Part shown: positions 59,996-64,000 of the stretch, piece after piece
Layout of the letters: every line of letters begins with the position of its first letter
Position numbering within the stretch: position 1 is the stretch's first letter
NCBI RefSeq assembly: GCF_017848645.1
Contig: NZ_JAFEIF010000083.1
Span: 1-64,000, forward strand
From: Limnohabitans sp.
GTDB taxonomy: Bacteria > Pseudomonadota > Gammaproteobacteria > Burkholderiales > Burkholderiaceae_C
Reading direction: 5' to 3'
DNA length: 64,000 nucleotides
Made by a program: the position numbers and the translations under genes
Notes under the pieces: model-generated
Told to the model about the DNA's origin: nothing
Database searches by the model: none
The model's input: only the letters and a program-made list of their open reading frames with translations

Positions 59996-61162
59996 TCAAG
60001 CCCTGCGCCGCGAGCCCGACACCGGGCTTTGGTGGGCCGCTGACGATTGCGCCCCTTGGTGAATCTCGGCCGATTGACCGGCCAGCGCTTCGTGGGTGTC
60101 CGATGCACCGCTGCCCGACCGCTCAAAGCCTGACGCCTGCGGCAGCATGGCCTGCAGCACCGACTGCACCTGCTGCAAACGCGGGTCCTGGGCGTGCGCA
60201 TCGTCGGTGGTGTCGTTGATGCAAAAAAAGTCGAGCGAGCCGAACTCTGCCCCCAAGGCCTGCAGCTGCGCCTGCTGATCGGCGTCCCCCGTGGACACAT
60301 GGCGGTGGCGGTAGGTGCGCATCTGCGCCAGGCCATGCGCCAGCGCCCAACGCAGCACAAAGTCCGACACGATGGTGGGCTTGTCCCAGCTGCGAAACAC
60401 CGTCGAGCGCACCCCCGCAAACAACTCGGGCGCCGTACCCTCCAGCTCCTGCAGCATCGAGCGCCGCATGGGCCGGGGCGAATGGGCAAAGGTGCGGAAG
60501 GTGCTCTGGTACAGCGGGTCTTGCGCCCGCAGCCACTCGATCGACAAGCGGCAAGCGTTCTCCAAAGAGGTCGCGTCCATGCGCATGGCCTCGTCGGTGA
60601 CCAGTGGCTCGTCGGACCAGGTCAGGTAAAAACCATCGGGTGTGAACCAGTCGGCCGGGCTCAAAGGTGCGCCCAAAAACACATCGTCGTTGAAGTAGAA
60701 ATAGCGCTCGGACAAACCCGGAATGTGGTGAATCCACGATTCGATGTGGCCCGAATCGAAGGTGGGCAAGGAAGACTCGGGCATCAGCTCGCGGTGGTCC
60801 ACCAGCGTCAGCCGGTCCGAGGGGCGCAGCCAGTCTGGGGCCTGCGCATCGGTCACGATGTACACATGGCCGTGCTGCGGAAAAAACTTCTCGAGCGCCC
60901 GCAGGCTGTAGCGCAGTTCGTGGTTGTCCCGAAAGCGGCCCTCCACATTGCTGTAACGCGCCATGGCCGCGCCCGTGTCGTGGGGCAGTTGCGCCAAAGC
61001 CGCCTCGCGCTTGGCCCGCCAACTCGAATCGTTGCCGTCCACCCACAAATAAACCACGTCAATCGGCTCGTCTGTGAGGGGGGTCATGCCAGCGTGCGCT
61101 GGGTCTGTCGGCACTGGGATGGAGGTGCGGGCAGTAGAGGGGCTTGAATTTTTCAAGCGCAT
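59996..61162 (-). CDS. Stealth-family phosphotransferase
   Basis: 388 residues. All four Stealth regions are visible: CR1 IDVVYLWVDGND (34-45), CR2 RFRDNHELRYSLRALEKFFP (76-95), CR3 with RYFYFNDDVFLG (153-164) and CR4 with FFCINDTTDD. Such enzymes transfer hexose-1-phosphate to glycans, as in bacterial capsules and eukaryotic GlcNAc-phosphotransferase. The C-terminal 40 residues are Ser/Ala-rich. MTPLTDEP from 61087 may be the true start, as TAGACT lies just upstream of 61162. No capsule gene is nearby. Confidence 0.9.
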   Translation of the reverse strand: MRLKNSSPSTARTSIPVPTDPAHAGMTPLTDEPIDVVYLWVDGNDSSWRAKREAALAQLPHDTGAAMARYSNVEGRFRDNHELRYSLRALEKFFPQHGHVYIVTDAQAPDWLRPSDRLTLVDHRELMPESSLPTFDSGHIESWIHHIPGLSERYFYFNDDVFLGAPLSPADWFTPDGFYLTWSDEPLVTDEAMRMDATSLENACRLSIEWLRAQDPLYQSTFRTFAHSPRPMRRSMLQELEGTAPELFAGVRSTVFRSWDKPTIVSDFVLRWALAHGLAQMRTYRHRHVSTGDADQQAQLQALGAEFGSLDFFCINDTTDDAHAQDPRLQQVQSVLQAMLPQASGFERSGSGASDTHEALAGQSAEIHQGAQSSAAHQSPVSGSRRRA

Positions 61163-61217
61163 AGTCTATCAGCGACACCGGGCGCGTTTTTAATACCCAC
61201 CCCGGTGCCCGGGCTAC

Positions 61218-61234
61218 AGGCCCCAAGGGCCTGC
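61218..61234. repeat. hairpin and repeated GGCTACAGGC before the MNT gene
   Basis: CAGGCCC-CAA-GGGCCTG stem-loop. The string GGCTACAGGC occurs at 61213-61222 and again at 61254-61263. It lies in the 210-base gap between the Stealth gene and the MNT/HEPN pair. Function unclear. Confidence 0.35.
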
Positions 61235-61372
61235 CCAACACACATCACAAAGGCTACAGGCTCCATCGATCAGGTGGAGTGCCAGAAATCGGGCGCTGTT
61301 CGCTTCACGCCAGAATCTTCGTATTCAAGACATGCCTGCAGACGCACTCATCCCGTGTGCCAAAATGAAGCC

Positions 61373-61855
61373 ATGCCCACCCCAGCTGCACCAATCAAAG
61401 TCACCGCTCCAAAGCCGCCCGGCCAGGGGTCTAGCAGCGCTGCGGCCATTCCAGCCATAGATGCCATTGCGCAGTTGCCGCAAATCCGACAAGCCTTGAA
61501 CGCGGTGGGCGGTTTGCGGTTGGCCATTGTTTTCGGGTCCTGCGCCAAAGGCCAGGCCAGACCTGACAGCGACCTCGACATCGCCTTGGCCTTTGACCAA
61601 GCCATGAGCGTGCAGCAACACATCGCGCTGATCGAAGCCCTGACGCTGGCCACGGGCCGTCCGATTGACCTGATCGACCTGCGCAACGTGGGCGAACCCT
61701 TGCTGGGCCAAATCATGCAACACGGCGTGCGCATTCTGGGCAGCGATGTGCTGCACGCGCAATACATGACACGACACGTCATGAACGCCGCCGACTTCAT
61801 GCCCTACCAGGCCCGCATACTGCAAGAAAGAAGGCAGGCATGGATCCACAAGTGA
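61373..61855 (+). CDS. MNT-domain nucleotidyltransferase antitoxin (MntA-like)
   Basis: 160-residue minimal nucleotidyltransferase. The signature is FGSCAKGQARPDSDLDIA with Gly55-Ser56 and the metal pair Asp67 and Asp69. In MntA/HepT systems this enzyme adds AMP groups to a Tyr of the HEPN toxin to silence it. The first 30 residues are a disordered Pro/Ala-rich tail. ATG 61373 is used. It overlaps the HEPN gene by 16 bases, so the two are translationally coupled. Confidence 0.88.
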   Translation: MPTPAAPIKVTAPKPPGQGSSSAAAIPAIDAIAQLPQIRQALNAVGGLRLAIVFGSCAKGQARPDSDLDIALAFDQAMSVQQHIALIEALTLATGRPIDLIDLRNVGEPLLGQIMQHGVRILGSDVLHAQYMTRHVMNAADFMPYQARILQERRQAWIHK

Positions 61856-62277
61856 TCGACCAAAAAATCGAATCATTGCGCCGTTGCCTGGTGCGCATTG
61901 AATCCAAACAGCCTTTTGATGCCGATCAACTGGCCGATGACTTTGACCTGCAAGACATCGTCTCACTCAACCTGACCCGCGCCGTTCAGATGGCAGTGGA
62001 CCTTGGCGCTCACATCGCAGCCAGTCAAAATCAGCCAGGTCCGGCCACCATGGCCGAAACCTTCGAGCAGCTCCATGGCATGGGTGTCATCACCGCCGAT
62101 CTGGCGATGCAACTCAAAAAGTCCGTCGGTTTCCGCAACATTGCAGTGCACAACTACAGCACCATCAATTGGCAAGTGGTCCACGCCATCATTGCGGGCC
62201 ATTTGGACGACTTCAAGGACTTTGCGCGTGCAGTGAGCCTGTGGCAGGCCGGGCCATCGCGCCAAGGCAAAACCTGA
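61840..62277 (+). CDS. HEPN-domain toxin (HepT-like, DUF86)
   Basis: 145-residue all-helical protein. The ribonuclease motif R-X4-H-X-Y is intact: Arg99, His104 and Tyr106 in FRNIAVHNY. In HepT this Tyr is the residue AMP-modified by MntA. ATG 61840 overlaps the MNT gene. The likely role is RNA cleavage (tRNA ends in HepT) when the antitoxin fails, so it is a toxin-antitoxin or defence module. Both partners look complete. Confidence 0.9.
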   Translation: MDPQVIDQKIESLRRCLVRIESKQPFDADQLADDFDLQDIVSLNLTRAVQMAVDLGAHIAASQNQPGPATMAETFEQLHGMGVITADLAMQLKKSVGFRNIAVHNYSTINWQVVHAIIAGHLDDFKDFARAVSLWQAGPSRQGKT

Positions 62278-62306
62278 GCAACACCTTAGCCCATCACCGG
62301 CACCAC

Positions 62307-63257
62307 TCACACAGGGTGCACCTGCAACAGCCACAGCAGCGCACTGAGCGAGAAGAACGACAGCACCGTGGTCACCAGCAAGGCTGCAGCGCTCACCGTA
62401 CCGTGGCCGTGGCGCTGGTTCAAGATGGTGAAGATGCCCAGCATGGGCATGGCCCCGGTGAGCAAGGCGGCGGCCCGCAAAGCCGGGTCTTCAATCGGCA
62501 CCAACCACACCAGCACCGCCCACATGGCCAGCGGATGCAGCACCAGTTTGCCCAGCGCGATGGGCAGCACCGTGCCCTGCAAGCCCCGCGCCTGCAAACC
62601 CACCAGTGAGCCACCAATCACAAACAGCGACAGCACCGCACTGGACTGCGCAAACAAATCAACGGTGCGCCCCACAGGCGCAGGCATCTGCAGGCCCGAC
62701 AGCGAAAACGCAAAACCCGCCACCACGCCCCAAATCATGGGGTTGCGCAGCACGTTTTTGGCGGTCTGCAGCAACACGCTTTTCCACTGACCGGGTCGGC
62801 CCTGCGCGTCGGCAATGGCCAGCAGCAAAGGCAAGAGCAAAAAGTTTTCGACCACCATGTTCAGGGCCAAGGCCACCCCCGCCACCGGGCCAAACGACAA
62901 CAAAATGATGGGGTAACCCACAAAGCCGCTGTTCGGGCAAGACATGCCCATGGCCATCATGCTGCTGTAACTCAGGCTCTGGCCCAACACCTTTCGCGCC
63001 CACCACAGACCCAAACCCATCACCAGCAACGAGCCCAGGGCATAAGCGAGCAAATAGTTCAGGTTCAGGATCTCGGCCACGCTGCGCTGCGACAGCGCGT
63101 TGAACAGCAGCGCAGGCAAAGCCAGCTGCAAGGTGAAGCGCCCAAACACCTGCATCTCGGCCTTGGCAAACAGCCCCATGCGGGTGCACACATAGCCCAA
63201 GGCAATGGTCAGGTAAATCGGGACGGTGATGCCCAGAATGTTCAAGGTCGTGTTCAT
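62307..63257 (-). CDS. AEC-family transporter
   Basis: 316-residue inner-membrane protein with about ten hydrophobic helices; the start LNILGITVPIYLTIALGYV and the mid-region SYSSMMAMGMSCPNSGFVGYP are typical of the auxin efflux carrier family. It is a paralogue of the gene at 13864, with little evident identity. It is convergent with the HEPN gene and divergent from the TpsB gene. Substrate unknown, often a small dicarboxylate. Confidence 0.88.
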   Translation of the reverse strand: MNTTLNILGITVPIYLTIALGYVCTRMGLFAKAEMQVFGRFTLQLALPALLFNALSQRSVAEILNLNYLLAYALGSLLVMGLGLWWARKVLGQSLSYSSMMAMGMSCPNSGFVGYPIILLSFGPVAGVALALNMVVENFLLLPLLLAIADAQGRPGQWKSVLLQTAKNVLRNPMIWGVVAGFAFSLSGLQMPAPVGRTVDLFAQSSAVLSLFVIGGSLVGLQARGLQGTVLPIALGKLVLHPLAMWAVLVWLVPIEDPALRAAALLTGAMPMLGIFTILNQRHGHGTVSAAALLVTTVLSFFSLSALLWLLQVHPV

Positions 63258-63404
63258 GGTTGGCTAGCGCTTCGAGTGTTTCACAAGCTGGCGCGATTTT
63301 TATCTGCTCACAAAAAGAAACTGTCTTGAAACTTTTGTATGCATTTTTTGTGTATGCTGCGGCTGAAAATTCTTACAAAAAATACAAAAAACGGTTGCAA
63401 GCAG

Positions 63405-64000
63405 ATGCCTCTCGCGAAAAAAAATTTACCCTCCCCATCCACACCGAAACCACCCAAAGCAAACAAAAAACAACTGGCTCCAACAGCCTTGATGCTTTCA
63501 CTCCTGCTTTTGGGGCATCAGACAGTCCACTCCCAAACCTTATCCGAATCCGCTGCACGCGCCATCGAAGCCCAACGCCGATCCACCGAACGCGAGGAAC
63601 AACTGCGAAAGCAATTGGAGCGCACCCCTCACGTCCACCTGCAAAAAGAAGAAGAAGACAAAAGTGGCCTTCTGAACCTCAACGAAACGCCCTGCTTTGT
63701 CATACAAAGCCTTGAGCTGAAGGGACTGGACGCCCTCGATGGACTGAACTTGCAACGACGCTTGTCGCAAGCCATCGCCCAACCAGACGCACCCATTGGG
63801 CAATGCTTGGGGGTCCAAGGCATTCAAATTCTGGTGGGACGACTTCAAAACGCGCTTGTTGCGCATGGCTACATCACGTCTCAAGTCAATGTTGGGCCAC
63901 AAAACATCAACACCGGCCACTTGCAACTGGAAATTGTGCCCGGTCGTCTGGGCCAAAAGAGGCTCCAACAAGAAAACCCCAAAATTTCTTTGCGCAATGT
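63405..64000 (+). CDS. TpsB two-partner secretion outer-membrane transporter, N-terminal part
   Basis: 198 codons, running off the right edge without a stop. Pro/Lys-rich N-terminus, a hydrophobic signal core (LMLSLLLLG) ending near VHSQ (residue 44), then a Glu/Arg-rich helix (50-75) and linker, then POTRA1 with paired Cys97 (ETPCFVIQ) and Cys134 (IGQCLGV) and the family string VAHGYITSQV. This matches ShlB/FhaC-type transporters that export a large exoprotein (TpsA). ATG 63405 is preceded by an AT-rich region containing TTTTGTATGC twice in imperfect form. The TpsA partner must lie outside. Confidence 0.85.
   Translation, partial: MPLAKKNLPSPSTPKPPKANKKQLAPTALMLSLLLLGHQTVHSQTLSESAARAIEAQRRSTEREEQLRKQLERTPHVHLQKEEEDKSGLLNLNETPCFVIQSLELKGLDALDGLNLQRRLSQAIAQPDAPIGQCLGVQGIQILVGRLQNALVAHGYITSQVNVGPQNINTGHLQLEIVPGRLGQKRLQQENPKISLRN

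Overview
The window reads as one contiguous stretch of a Burkholderiales chromosome, most likely a freshwater Comamonadaceae (Limnohabitans / Rhodoferax / Polaromonas type). This is inferred from the kdsB-adk-lexA order, a LexA box of the form CTGT-N8-ACAG, several orphan Bug-type periplasmic binding proteins, many CoA-linked catabolic genes, and -10 boxes of the TACAAT type. Coding density is high on both strands. I see no rRNA, tRNA, CRISPR array, prophage or insertion sequence. A PpaA/AerR-like B12-binding regulator hints that the cell could be an aerobic anoxygenic phototroph, but no photosynthesis genes lie in the window.

Layout. 1-2.4 kb: end of kdsB, adk with a clear terminator, and self-regulated lexA. 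2.5-9.2 kb: a 2-hydroxyacid dehydrogenase, then a CoA catabolic block with a PaaH-type dehydrogenase, a PaaG-type hydratase/isomerase, a Crp/Fnr regulator, and an aminoglycoside-phosphotransferase-like kinase paired with an ACAD10/11-type acyl-CoA dehydrogenase. 9.3-17.9 kb: housekeeping genes (hslO, gamma carbonic anhydrase, DUF455 protein, xerD, Bug protein, AEC transporter, queG, tsaE, amiC). 17.9-24.3 kb: a divergent sugar locus resembling rhizobial frc, with an aldolase-like protein, ROK repressor, RbsD/FucU mutarotase and ABC ATPase on one side, and binding protein, permease and PfkB kinase on the other, around a near-perfect 21-base palindrome. 24.3-35.3 kb: an aminotransferase, a small secreted protein and recC-recB-recD. 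35.7-38.7 kb: a Bug protein, a Cys-rich protein, a VapBC-like toxin-antitoxin pair and a flavin reductase. 38.9-49.2 kb: acyl-CoA ligase, a degenerate trypsin-like PDZ protein, an operon of two acyl-CoA dehydrogenases plus an enoyl-CoA hydratase, an amidohydrolase with a Bug protein, and a family III CoA-transferase. 49.3-52.9 kb: acyltransferase, PhoX-like protein and glycerophosphodiesterase. 53-63.3 kb: TAXI-TRAP uptake system, DadA-like oxidase, aquaporin Z, PpaA/AerR-like protein with a TIGR03643 protein, a Stealth phosphotransferase, an MNT/HEPN toxin-antitoxin pair and a second AEC transporter. The right edge cuts a TpsB two-partner-secretion gene.

Working together: most accessory genes serve uptake of small organic acids and sugars and their breakdown as CoA thioesters, with phosphorus scavenging and two toxin-antitoxin modules. 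The most unusual non-coding signal is a family of REP-like hairpins with GTAG heads. Three pairs sit at 3' gene ends, one remnant sits in the TRAP operon, and a related pair is inserted in frame inside recD. Other points worth a second look are the phosphotransferase/ACAD pair, the pseudo-protease, the palindromic -10 element shared by two divergent genes, and the overlapping divergent starts of queG and tsaE.
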